Assembly: GCF_001189295.1 (NCBI RefSeq)
Contig: NZ_CP012159.1
Coordinates: 3,546,973-3,610,972, forward strand
DNA length: 64,000 nucleotides
Direction: 5' to 3'
From: Chondromyces crocatus
GTDB lineage: Bacteria > Myxococcota_A > Polyangia > Polyangiales > Polyangiaceae
Each line of letters opens with the position of its first letter. Positions within the stretch are counted from its first letter, which is position 1. Shown piece by piece: positions 16,251-24,567 of this stretch. Below the pieces are notes generated by a model, which worked only from the letters and a program-made list of their open reading frames with translations, did not search any database and had not been told where the DNA came from. Both the position numbers and the translations under genes were made by a program.

Positions 16251-18088
16251 ACACGCTCCGCTCTTTCATCCTCTCGCTTGCTCTGGTCACGACCTTCCTG
16301 ATCACCCTGCTCTGCGCTGGCCCCCGTCACGCCGCTGCTGCCGAGCCTCGCCGCGCGGCCGTCATCGTCGGCGCCAACGGTGCTGCACCGGGCCGGAAAC
16401 CCCTCCGCTTCGCCCATGACGACGCCCGCGCCGTCGCCCGCGTCCTCACCCAGCTCGGTGGCTTCCACGCAGGCGACGTGCAGATCCTCACCGACCCCGA
16501 ACCTCGCGGCGTCCTCGACGCCCTCGACCGCGAACTCCAGCGCGCCGCCACCCGCCCGGCGGAGCCCTTGCTCCTCTTTTTCTACTACTCCGGCCATGCC
16601 GACGCCCACGCCCTCTACCCCAACGGCAAGCCCCTCCTCCTGACCGAGCTGCGCGCGCGCCTCGACAGCAAGACCGCCCAGGTGCGCATCGGCCTCATCG
16701 ACGCCTGCCGTGGCGGCGGCTGGACGGGCACCAAGGGCCTCACCGAGACCGAGCCCTTCGAGATCGACCTCCCGGGCCTCGTCACCAACGAAGGCTCGGC
16801 CCTCGTCGCTTCCAGCTCTGGCCTCGAAGACGCCCACGAGTCCGAGCTGCTCCGCGGCTCCTTCTTCACCCACCACTGGAACGCCGGCCTGCGCGGCGCC
16901 GCCGATCGCAACGGCGATGGCCGCGTCACCCTCGCCGAGGCCTTCGACTACGCCAAGGTCCTCACCATCCGCGACACCGCGGTCCACACCAGCGTCCCGC
17001 AGCACCCCAGCTTCAAGTTCAACCTCAGCGGCCGCCAGGACCTCCCCCTCTCCACCCTCTCGCACAGCAAGACCGTCGTCGAGCTGGAGCAGCGCCAGGG
17101 CCCCCTCGAAGTCATCCACCTCGACTCCGGCCTCACCGTCCTCGAAGTCCAGCCCGGCGAAAAAGCCCTCAAGCTCGCCGTCCCTCCGGGCCGCTACCTC
17201 GTGCGCCGCAGGGAGGAAGGCAAGGCCTGGGTCCGGGAGATCCGCGTCACCCCGGGCGCCATCACCCGCGTCTCCGAGGACCACCTGGAGCTCGCCGTCG
17301 CCCCCTTGCTCGCCTCGAAGAACGCCGAGCCCCGACCCGTCACCCGCAGCACCCTCCCTGGCCGCACCTGGGAGATCCAGGCCGCGTTCGGCGTCAACCA
17401 CTCGTCCTTCGATCGCCCTGGCTTCTCCTCCTCGACCGGGACCGACTCCACCTTCGTTCTGCCCTTGCAAGGCGCGTGGGGCATCACCGATCGCTTGCAG
17501 TGGATCCTCCCCACCGCTGCCTTCGCCTACCGCGTCGGCGATCACGGCGGCTTCGAGTGGATCCCCTGGGGCGGCCTCCTCTCCTGGTCCCTCTTCCACA
17601 CCGATCACACGGTCTTCGCGGGTCGCCTCGGCCTGGGCTCCGACTTCCGCTTCTGGCTCACGCCCCGCAGCAGCCTCGACCTCGGGCTCGGCGTCTCCTC
17701 TCGGTTCATCACGAGCGATCGTGTCGTCATGTGCACCGAGGGCGAGTGCCCACCCCTGGGGAGCGACGCCGCCTCCTCCTTCGGCGTCGTGCGCAACCGC
17801 ATGGCGCTGGGCTACTCCACCACCATCGCCGACGTGGTGACCCTCGGCATCGCGGCAGGCGTGTCGCACAACCTCCTGGTCGGCGGCGACACGCCGCAAG
17901 GCGCAGCCGAGCACGACGTCGAGCTGTCGGTGGGCTCGGTGCTCATGCGTGGCCTGAGGCCCCAGCCCCTCGTCCGCGTGCACCTCGGTGACGTGTTTTC
18001 GATCGACGGCTACGCCTCCGCGGGCTACCGCTTCGGTACCTCGTCGCGCACGGAGAGCTACATGCTCGGCGCCACCTGGACCTGGTGA
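16247..18088 (+). CDS. Secreted caspase-like peptidase fused to a predicted outer-membrane beta-barrel
   Basis: 613 residues from a GTG start that overlaps the previous stop. Signal peptide (FILSLALVTTFLITLLCAG, about 7-25) then a caspase (C14) domain at about 35-265. Its catalytic His is in FFYYSGHAD (His117) and its Cys in GLIDACRGGG (Cys154); an EF-hand-like loop DRNGDGRVTLAE lies at 220-231. A PEGA-like beta segment (about 285-345) links to about 240 residues of alternating strand pattern (375-613). That part ends in aromatic MLGATWTW, as outer-membrane barrels end in an aromatic residue. Caspase homologues in bacteria are usually cytoplasmic or simply secreted; attachment to a barrel would place this one at the outer membrane. 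Both catalytic residues are present. Confidence 0.82.
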   Translation: MNTLRSFILSLALVTTFLITLLCAGPRHAAAAEPRRAAVIVGANGAAPGRKPLRFAHDDARAVARVLTQLGGFHAGDVQILTDPEPRGVLDALDRELQRAATRPAEPLLLFFYYSGHADAHALYPNGKPLLLTELRARLDSKTAQVRIGLIDACRGGGWTGTKGLTETEPFEIDLPGLVTNEGSALVASSSGLEDAHESELLRGSFFTHHWNAGLRGAADRNGDGRVTLAEAFDYAKVLTIRDTAVHTSVPQHPSFKFNLSGRQDLPLSTLSHSKTVVELEQRQGPLEVIHLDSGLTVLEVQPGEKALKLAVPPGRYLVRRREEGKAWVREIRVTPGAITRVSEDHLELAVAPLLASKNAEPRPVTRSTLPGRTWEIQAAFGVNHSSFDRPGFSSSTGTDSTFVLPLQGAWGITDRLQWILPTAAFAYRVGDHGGFEWIPWGGLLSWSLFHTDHTVFAGRLGLGSDFRFWLTPRSSLDLGLGVSSRFITSDRVVMCTEGECPPLGSDAASSFGVVRNRMALGYSTTIADVVTLGIAAGVSHNLLVGGDTPQGAAEHDVELSVGSVLMRGLRPQPLVRVHLGDVFSIDGYASAGYRFGTSSRTESYMLGATWTW

Positions 18089-18096
18089 GCCGCGCC

Positions 18097-18128
18097 GGCC
18101 GGTGAACCGTCACGGCGGGTCACCGGCC
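18097..18128. terminator. Candidate bidirectional terminator between convergent genes
   Basis: GGCCGGTGA at 18097-18105 pairs perfectly with TCACCGGCC at 18120-18128 around a 14-base loop. It lies nine bases after the caspase gene stop and 15 before the end of the opposite-strand VCBS-like gene. There is no U-tract, so termination would need help; the position is the main argument. Confidence 0.45.
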
Positions 18129-18143
18129 ATGGCAGGTCAGCCA

Positions 18144-19181
18144 CTACGGCGAGATCGCGATCCCGCCGCCCTGATCCTCGGACCCGAACCAGCCGGCGAC
18201 CTGCTTCGGCGCCGTCCACCCCCGGGTGACGTTCCCCGCGTCGCTCAGCCGGTAGCCGATCCGGTAGTACCCGTGATTCTCGCCGCCAGGGTTGTCGATG
18301 TGGAAGACCAGGAGGTCGAGCCGACCATCGCGGTCGACGTCTCCGAGGGCCACGCCACCGCCCTGGTCCTCGGCGCCGAACCACCCTGGCACCTGCTTCG
18401 GACTCGACCAGCTCTTGGCATTGCCGCTCTTATCGAGGTTCCACCCGATGCGGTAATGGCCGTGGTTTTCGCCCGCAGGGTTGTCGATGTGGAAAACGAC
18501 AAGATCGGGGCGGTCATTGCGATCGAGATCGGCGATGGCGAGCCCCGCGCCCTGCGTCTCGGCCCCGAACCAGCCCGGGATCGGCTTCACGTTGGACCAG
18601 CTCGCCACCGTCCCGGCGCCATCGACATCCCAGCCGACCCGGTAATAACCGTGGTTCTCGCCGACGGGGTTGTCGATGTGCAAGACCACGAGATCGGGGC
18701 GCCCGCTGCCGTTCACATCGACGGCGGCGATGCCCGCGCCCTGGTCCTCCGAGCCGAACCAGCCCGGAATGGCCTTGGGCTCCGACCAGCCCCAGGTCGC
18801 CATGCCTTCCGCGTCGATGCCCCAGCCGACGCGGTAGTAGCCGTGGTTCTCGCCGACGGGGTTGTCGATGTGGAGCACGAGGAGATCGCGCATCCGGTCG
18901 CCGTCGATGTCGGCGATGGCGACGTCACCCCCCTGGTCCTGCGAACCGAACCAGAAGGGGACCTCTTGCACCGGGGTCCAGCTCCGCGCGTCGCCACGCG
19001 CCTGGAGATCACGACCTACGCGGAAGTAGCCGTGGTTTTCACCGGCGGGGTTGTCGAGATGAAAGACGAACAGATCCATGGCGCCCGCGCGGCCGCTGAG
19101 CAGCAGCGTGGAGACTCCCGCTGCGATGGCGAGCGCGGAATCACGCCAGATCCGATGTTTCCAGGACCGATGGGGAAGCAT
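18144..19181 (-). CDS. Secreted five-repeat VCBS/FG-GAP-like protein
   Basis: 345 residues. An N-terminal signal peptide (LAIAAGVSTLLLSGRAGA) precedes five head-to-tail repeats of about 63 residues filling the rest of the chain. Each repeat has DNPxGENHGYYRxG, then PGWFGxEDQGxG and a DxDxDxRxDL stretch like the calcium-binding loops of FG-GAP/VCBS propeller blades. Five such repeats would suit a small beta-propeller. The repeats are very alike, consistent with recent internal duplication or homogenisation. Likely exported for binding, of calcium or glycan, but the ligand is unknown. The last repeat ends abruptly at the stop after GGGIAISP. Confidence 0.78.
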   Translation of the reverse strand: MLPHRSWKHRIWRDSALAIAAGVSTLLLSGRAGAMDLFVFHLDNPAGENHGYFRVGRDLQARGDARSWTPVQEVPFWFGSQDQGGDVAIADIDGDRMRDLLVLHIDNPVGENHGYYRVGWGIDAEGMATWGWSEPKAIPGWFGSEDQGAGIAAVDVNGSGRPDLVVLHIDNPVGENHGYYRVGWDVDGAGTVASWSNVKPIPGWFGAETQGAGLAIADLDRNDRPDLVVFHIDNPAGENHGHYRIGWNLDKSGNAKSWSSPKQVPGWFGAEDQGGGVALGDVDRDGRLDLLVFHIDNPGGENHGYYRIGYRLSDAGNVTRGWTAPKQVAGWFGSEDQGGGIAISP

Positions 19182-19273
19182 GGTCCCTCCTCTCCGGACG
19201 GCTCGCGCCAGAGGCGCAACCCTCCGGGATGATCGTGGTGCCGGGCCTTCGTCACGCCAAGGCCCGCAGGGAC

Positions 19274-21331
19274 TCAGACCACAGGGGTGTCTGCGGTCTC
19301 CGGCGCCGTCCCGGCGGACTTCACCTGACGGGTGATGCGGGGGAGGAGGGCGACCGCGGAGCCCACGGCCGTGCTGACCACGTACCAGGTCATCGCTGCG
19401 GGCACGCCCATCTGAAAGAACAGCACACCCGCCGTGCAGGCCGCACCAGGACCGAACGACAGCGCAAGCCCCGCGCGCTGGCTGCGCTCGTGCGCGCGGC
19501 CCAGCTCGAACAGATCGTCGAGCCGCTTCAGCGTCCCATCGACCAGCGTCACCTGCGCGCTGTCCACCGCGGCCGCCGAGGCACCGCGCATCGAGACCGA
19601 GAGCGTGGCCTTCCTGAGGGCGATCGCGTCGTTGATCCCGTCACCGACGAAGCACACCGAGCGCCCCTCGGCCTGGAGTTCCTCGATGATCCGCGCTTTG
19701 TCTTCGGGCCGGGTCTCGGCGTAGTAGTGCTCGATGCCCAGCGACTCGGCGAGCGCCCGGGTCGGCGACACGTGATCGCCCGAGAGGATGCGCACCGAGA
19801 GCCCTCGCTCGCGCATGCGCGCGATCTGCTCCTTCGCCTCGGGCCGGATGGCCGGGCAGAGTTCGAGCAGACCGATCAGGCGCCCCCCCGACGCTACGTG
19901 GACGAAGGAGTTTCCCATCGCCTCGCCCTTGGGGAGCAGATCCTGGATGTGCTCCGGCAGGGTCACCCCCTGGTTGCGCATGAACCGCTCGCTGCCCACC
20001 AGGACGGTCTCGTCCCCCAGGTGTGCCTTCACCCCGTGGCCTAGCTCGTAGTGAACGTCGTTGATGGGCGAGAGCGGGATCCCACGCTCCTCCGCCGCGT
20101 GCAGGATGGCCTTGGCGATGGGGTGACTCTGCCGCTGCTCGCAGGAGGCCGAGAGCCGCAAGAGCTCTCCCTCGGACACGTCGCCGAGGGCGTGGATCTC
20201 GCCGAGCTTGAAATCGCCCAGCGTGAGCGTGCCGGTCTTGTCGAAGACCACCGTGTCCACGCGCGGGATCAGCTCGAGCGAGCGGCCATCCTTGATGATG
20301 ACCCCGTCCTGCGCCGCGCCCTCGGTGTAGTTCAGCATCATCCAGGGCGAGGCCAGCCGGTACACCACCGAGAAGTTCGAGGTGACCACCCCCTCCAGCC
20401 CCGTGAGACCGCGCAGGCCCAGCCCCAGCAAACCGAGGCCGAACGTGGGGAGCACCGTGGCGTCCGAGATCGACTCGCTGCGCGTCGTCAGCGAGTCCTC
20501 GAAGGTGGTGGTGCTGTTGATCACGCTCTCGATCTGCGACGCGGCCGTCGCGGCGCCCGTCTTCTCGACCCGGATCTTGACGCGACCGCGGACGATGAAC
20601 GTGCTCGCCAGGACCTCGTCGCCGACCCCCTTCTCCGCGAGCTGCGCCTCGCCCGTCAGGAACCGCTGATCGACGGCGGCGGTCCCCTCGACGATCTTTC
20701 CATCGACGGCGACCAGCTCCCCTGCGCCCACGACCAGGATGTCGTGCAGCCGCACCTCCATCAGCGGGACGAGGACCTCGACGTCGTCCTTGACCAGCCA
20801 CACCGCGGTCGGCTGCTCCTTGAAGACCTTCACGATCTTGTTGCGCAGCCGGTTCTTCGTCTGGATGCGCAGCTTCAGCCCGCCGAAATAGATGCACTCC
20901 GCGAGGGAGTTCAGGACGAACATCTTGGCGACGATGCCGATGACGATGGCGCCGAGGTCCATGACCTCGATGGGCAGCTTTCGCTCCTTGGCGACGCGCG
21001 CCGCGATGATCCCGCCCAGCCCGATGAGGTTGTACCCCACGCAGCCGAGGCTGACGATCGTCGCCGGTGGATACACGAACGTGCCTCCCACGGCGCAGGC
21101 GAGCCCTGCCACCGAGATGGCGAACCGCTGGTCGACCTCGCGCTCGGTGATGATCTCCTCGCCAGGGCTCGGCACCTCGTCGGAGGCCTCGTCCCCGGAT
21201 GCCGTCACGTCCGCTTCTGGACCCTCGGAGGCCCCCTCGGCCTTCGCGGCTTCCCGGGACGTGGTCCAGTGCTCGTAGAGTTTCGCGCCTACGCTGACGA
21301 CGCCACCGAGGATCAAGGCGCTCAAGATCAT
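19274..21331 (-). CDS. P1B-like P-type ATPase lacking the CPC metal motif
   Basis: 685 residues. P-type signatures are all present: actuator LTGEA (225-229, usually TGES), phosphorylated DKTGTLTLGD (Asp364), the P1B marker SHPIAKAIL (402-410) and hinge VGDGINDA (562-569). Hydrophobic segments occur at about 3-17, 72-115, 125-150, 290-335 and near the C-terminus. The residue triplet that would be CPC in a heavy-metal ATPase is SPW (328-330), and there is no N-terminal metal-binding domain but an acidic linker (about 30-65). Transport of a metal can therefore not be assumed. It resembles the degenerate P-type ATPases seen in other high-GC bacteria. Divergent from the amidinotransferase fusion gene. 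Confidence 0.8.
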   Translation of the reverse strand: MILSALILGGVVSVGAKLYEHWTTSREAAKAEGASEGPEADVTASGDEASDEVPSPGEEIITEREVDQRFAISVAGLACAVGGTFVYPPATIVSLGCVGYNLIGLGGIIAARVAKERKLPIEVMDLGAIVIGIVAKMFVLNSLAECIYFGGLKLRIQTKNRLRNKIVKVFKEQPTAVWLVKDDVEVLVPLMEVRLHDILVVGAGELVAVDGKIVEGTAAVDQRFLTGEAQLAEKGVGDEVLASTFIVRGRVKIRVEKTGAATAASQIESVINSTTTFEDSLTTRSESISDATVLPTFGLGLLGLGLRGLTGLEGVVTSNFSVVYRLASPWMMLNYTEGAAQDGVIIKDGRSLELIPRVDTVVFDKTGTLTLGDFKLGEIHALGDVSEGELLRLSASCEQRQSHPIAKAILHAAEERGIPLSPINDVHYELGHGVKAHLGDETVLVGSERFMRNQGVTLPEHIQDLLPKGEAMGNSFVHVASGGRLIGLLELCPAIRPEAKEQIARMRERGLSVRILSGDHVSPTRALAESLGIEHYYAETRPEDKARIIEELQAEGRSVCFVGDGINDAIALRKATLSVSMRGASAAAVDSAQVTLVDGTLKRLDDLFELGRAHERSQRAGLALSFGPGAACTAGVLFFQMGVPAAMTWYVVSTAVGSAVALLPRITRQVKSAGTAPETADTPVV

Positions 21332-21527
21332 GGAGTGCGGCCGGAGTCTACGTACGCCGTGCGAAGAGGGTCAAGGCATCCACCTCGATGCGGTGATCGT
21401 GGTGTGCGCGTGCCCGACATGCTCCGCGGACATGAAGCGTCCCCGTTGCTCGACCTTACGGATGTCGTTATGGTCGGCGACGCTTGCCGACGGGACAGAC
21501 CGATCGAGCTTGGGAGGTACGCTCTAC

Positions 21528-23633
21528 ATGATGCTGGACCCTGGCCGTCTCTCGACGCTGCGACGACTCGCTCGCGTGACGGGGACGTCATTCGAGGAAA
21601 TGAGCGAGGTCGCGCGCCAGCGTCCGTTCGATCTCACCTCGTTTCTCCTCCTCCGCGCGGAAGAGGGGACCTATGCGCTCGCCGCCTTGAGGCAGTTCGT
21701 GCCCGACGCCCGCGAGCTGACCGCGAGCCAGGAGAGCGGTCCGACCCGCGCATCCGACGCGCCCCAGGGGACTTCGGGCATCCGGGTGAAGGGAAACCGT
21801 GCCGAGCTGAGCCTCACGAACGCGCGCCTCGCGACCCCGCGGATCGTTCGTCGGTCCGCGGGTGGAGATGCCGAGGGGACGGTGTCGGGTGAGCACCTCG
21901 ATCGCCTGCTGCGCGCTCTGGCCGATCAGCCCCGCGTGCAGGACGTCGTCCTCACGGGAGGCGATCCCCTGGCGCTGCCGAACGAGACGTTGATCCCCTG
22001 GCTCGAACGGCTCGTGGCCATCCCCCATGTCCGCGCCGTACGGATCGACAGCCATGCCCTGAGCGCCGACCCGGACCGCATCGACGACGAGCTGCTCGCC
22101 TTCCTGCAGCGCCACCCCGTCTTCTGGTACGACGCCCACTTCAACCACCCGGACGATCTCGATCACCCCCTGGTCCTCGCGAAGCTACGCCAGCTCGTCC
22201 GGGCCGGCGTGCCGGTGACGAGCCAGACCGTCCTGCTCGGCGGCGTGAACGACGACGCGGCGACGATGACCCGCCTGATGGAGCTGGGTTACTTCAACAA
22301 GGTGCATCCCCGAGGCCTCGTCGTCCTCGGCGCGGACGACGTCCCCGCGCACCTCGCCGTCTCCGAAGACAAGGTCATGGACATCGCCCGCGCGCTGGAG
22401 GCCCTCCCGCGCCCCGCGCAGCCGCTCCTCGTCCACGAGGGCGACGACGCCAGCGATCGCCGTGAGGTCATCGAGCCGGCGCCCGTCAGCCGGATCATCG
22501 TCGTGCATGCGCCCCCCTCGGACCCGAGCGGCGCGCTGGCCAGGGAGCCCTCGTCCCCCGTCGTCAACTCCTGGAACGAGTGGGATCCGCTCGAAGAGGT
22601 CATCGTCGGCCGCGTGGACGACGCCTGCTTCCCCGCCTGGCCCACCGTCAACGAGGTCACCGTGCCCCGCGAAGAGTGGGAGCCCGCGGTGCGCGCCATG
22701 TCCGGGGAGCTGGGGCGCCCGTACCACGCCGAGGCGGTCCGCCGCGCGAACCTCGCCCTCGACCGTCTCGTCCACACCCTCGAGAGCGAAGGCGTCATCG
22801 TCCGCAGGCCGGATCGCGTCGACTACAAGCGCCCCTTCTCGACGCCCGACTGGTCGGTGACCACCGGCTTCTGCGGAGCCAACCCGCGCGACGTCGCCCT
22901 CGTCGTCGGCGACGAGATCATCGAGGCGCCCATGCCCGATCGATCCCGCTACTACGAGATGTGGGCCTACCGCACGCTCCTCAAGGAGTACTCGCGGAAG
23001 GGCGCTCGCTGGACGGCCGCACCCCGCCCCCAGCTCACCGACGAGCAGTTCGACAAGGACTACCGCCTGCCCCAGGAAGGGGAGCCCATGCGGTACGTGC
23101 TCACCGAGTTCGAGCCCACCTTCGACGCCGCGGAGTTCGCGCGATGCGGTCGCGATCTGTTCGTGCAGCGCAGCCACGTGACGAACGACTTCGGCATCGC
23201 CTGGCTCCAGCGCCACCTCGGCGACGGCTTCCGCATCCACGTCATCGAGTCCCGCGACCCCTACGCGATCCACCTCGACTCGTCCTTCGTCCCGCTGGCC
23301 GCTGGCAGGGCGCTCGTGAACCCCAAGTACCTCGACCTCGACAAGCTGCCCCCCCTCCTCAAGAAGTGGGACCTGCTCGTCGCGCCGCCGGGGATCCCCA
23401 CCCCCCTCGACACGCGCTGCCTCCTGAGCGGCTGGATCCACCTCAACGTCCTGTCGCTCGACGGCGAGCGCATCCTCGTCGAGCAGCGGCAAGAGCCCTT
23501 GATCCGCGCCCTCCAGGGCTGGGGCTTCAAGCCCATCCCCGTCGACTTCGAGGACTTCTTCCCCTTCGTCGGCGCCTTCCACTGCGCCACGCTCGACGTC
23601 CGCCGCCGCGGCACCCTCCAGTCCTACTTCTGA
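21528..23633 (+). CDS. Pseudo-radical-SAM (KamA-like) domain fused to an L-arginine:glycine-type amidinotransferase
   Basis: 701 residues from ATG 21528, which has GGGAGG ten bases upstream. Residues about 85-305 follow lysine 2,3-aminomutase: VQDVVLTGGDPLALP, IPHVRAVRIDSHAL, HFNHPDDL, VTSQTVLLGGVND. The position of the Fe-S motif reads LTNARLATPRIVRRS (96-110), so all three cysteines are gone, and no PLP-lysine motif is visible. Residues about 345-701 are an amidinotransferase: NSWNEWDPLEEVIVGR, Asp533 (PTFDAAEF), His582 (AIHLDSSF) and nucleophile Cys686 (GAFHCATLDVRRRGTLQSY). The C-terminal domain should move an amidino group from arginine to an amine; the acceptor is unknown. The N-terminal domain has probably become a binding or scaffolding module. 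Confidence 0.85.
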   Translation: MMLDPGRLSTLRRLARVTGTSFEEMSEVARQRPFDLTSFLLLRAEEGTYALAALRQFVPDARELTASQESGPTRASDAPQGTSGIRVKGNRAELSLTNARLATPRIVRRSAGGDAEGTVSGEHLDRLLRALADQPRVQDVVLTGGDPLALPNETLIPWLERLVAIPHVRAVRIDSHALSADPDRIDDELLAFLQRHPVFWYDAHFNHPDDLDHPLVLAKLRQLVRAGVPVTSQTVLLGGVNDDAATMTRLMELGYFNKVHPRGLVVLGADDVPAHLAVSEDKVMDIARALEALPRPAQPLLVHEGDDASDRREVIEPAPVSRIIVVHAPPSDPSGALAREPSSPVVNSWNEWDPLEEVIVGRVDDACFPAWPTVNEVTVPREEWEPAVRAMSGELGRPYHAEAVRRANLALDRLVHTLESEGVIVRRPDRVDYKRPFSTPDWSVTTGFCGANPRDVALVVGDEIIEAPMPDRSRYYEMWAYRTLLKEYSRKGARWTAAPRPQLTDEQFDKDYRLPQEGEPMRYVLTEFEPTFDAAEFARCGRDLFVQRSHVTNDFGIAWLQRHLGDGFRIHVIESRDPYAIHLDSSFVPLAAGRALVNPKYLDLDKLPPLLKKWDLLVAPPGIPTPLDTRCLLSGWIHLNVLSLDGERILVEQRQEPLIRALQGWGFKPIPVDFEDFFPFVGAFHCATLDVRRRGTLQSYF

Positions 23634-23667
23634 GCGACCTCGGGGGCTCCGGCCTCCGGCACGCCCA

Positions 23668-24567
23668 TCACCTCGCGATCGCGGGGAGGGACTGCCCCTG
23701 CGACGTGCGAGCGACGACGAAATCGCTCCGCCACGGCGCACTTTTCTCCATCGCGGCGGTGGCGAGCCCGCCGAAGCGAGGCAGCCCGACGAGCACGCGC
23801 ATCCCGCCGAACACCGTGTGCTGCAGAGGGGGCGTGACGCGGTCATCGGTGGTCGGAAAGACGGCGCCAGGGGCGATGGCGCGCGCGTCCGCAGCGCCTT
23901 CTCGAAGACGCAGCGCATGTCCCTCGACGAGGAGTTCACCCCGGAGGCATGGCGGTGGCATGGCGTCGCCGAGTTCGAACTGCTGGCTCGTCTGGGCGAC
24001 CATCTCGGAGAGCTGGATCAGCTTGATGTCCTCCTCCTGCTCGCAGGGTGCTGGTGCGGCCGGCGTGACGCTCTCGTCGCCTCGCTCGCCAGCGAGAACG
24101 TAGGAGCCAGCCGCCTCGCCCCGCGCGATCCTGTAGCGCGCCCCTTCGTGCGCCACGACGTCGAGGGCATCACCGCGACCGACCCAGAGACGCACGGCCG
24201 CGCACGTTCCGATGAGGTAGACCGTGTGTCGACCTTGCGGGGGCAGGGTGTGCGGTGTCTGGCGGTAGCGCTCGGGGATCGACTGGAGATCGCCTCCGGC
24301 CAGCGCCGCGGCGACCACCCAGGGCGCGTTGCTCGCGTCGATCGCGCTGCAATTGAGCTCGCGCTGCGAGACGCGCGCGCGCACCTCGACGCTTTCCGAG
24401 GTGGCGTTGTCGATCTCCAGCCCGAAGTACGGCGGAGGCGTGGGGGTGATCGGAAGGCACTGGCCACCGCCGGTCGTCCGGGTGTCGCTCGGGCACGGGA
24501 ACGGACAGCCTGCGAGGAAGAGCGCGCACCCCAGGAGACCGACGCGCAGCATGCAGGGAGAACGCAT
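23668..24567 (-). CDS. Hypothetical lipoprotein
   Basis: 299 residues from ATG 24567 (a second ATG at 24552 would still keep the signal). A lipoprotein signal MLRVGLLGCALFLAGC with a good lipobox precedes a Cys/Pro-rich stretch (CPFPCPSDTRTTGGGQC). The first half continues with a strand-like domain (YFGLEIDNATSESVEVRARV) that looks like an immunoglobulin- or FixG-type fold; the second half has no recognisable domain. No family is recognised. It converges with the amidinotransferase gene 34 bases away. The 42-bp repeat array lies 280 bp upstream of its start and could affect its expression. Confidence 0.6.
   Translation of the reverse strand: MRSPCMLRVGLLGCALFLAGCPFPCPSDTRTTGGGQCLPITPTPPPYFGLEIDNATSESVEVRARVSQRELNCSAIDASNAPWVVAAALAGGDLQSIPERYRQTPHTLPPQGRHTVYLIGTCAAVRLWVGRGDALDVVAHEGARYRIARGEAAGSYVLAGERGDESVTPAAPAPCEQEEDIKLIQLSEMVAQTSQQFELGDAMPPPCLRGELLVEGHALRLREGAADARAIAPGAVFPTTDDRVTPPLQHTVFGGMRVLVGLPRFGGLATAAMEKSAPWRSDFVVARTSQGQSLPAIAR

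Noticed and set aside
16037..17983. Long minus-strand frame of 648 residues opposite the caspase gene
   Set aside because: A mirror of codon bias in high-GC DNA; its Asp/Glu/Gly-rich translation has no motifs, while the plus strand encodes a recognisable protein.
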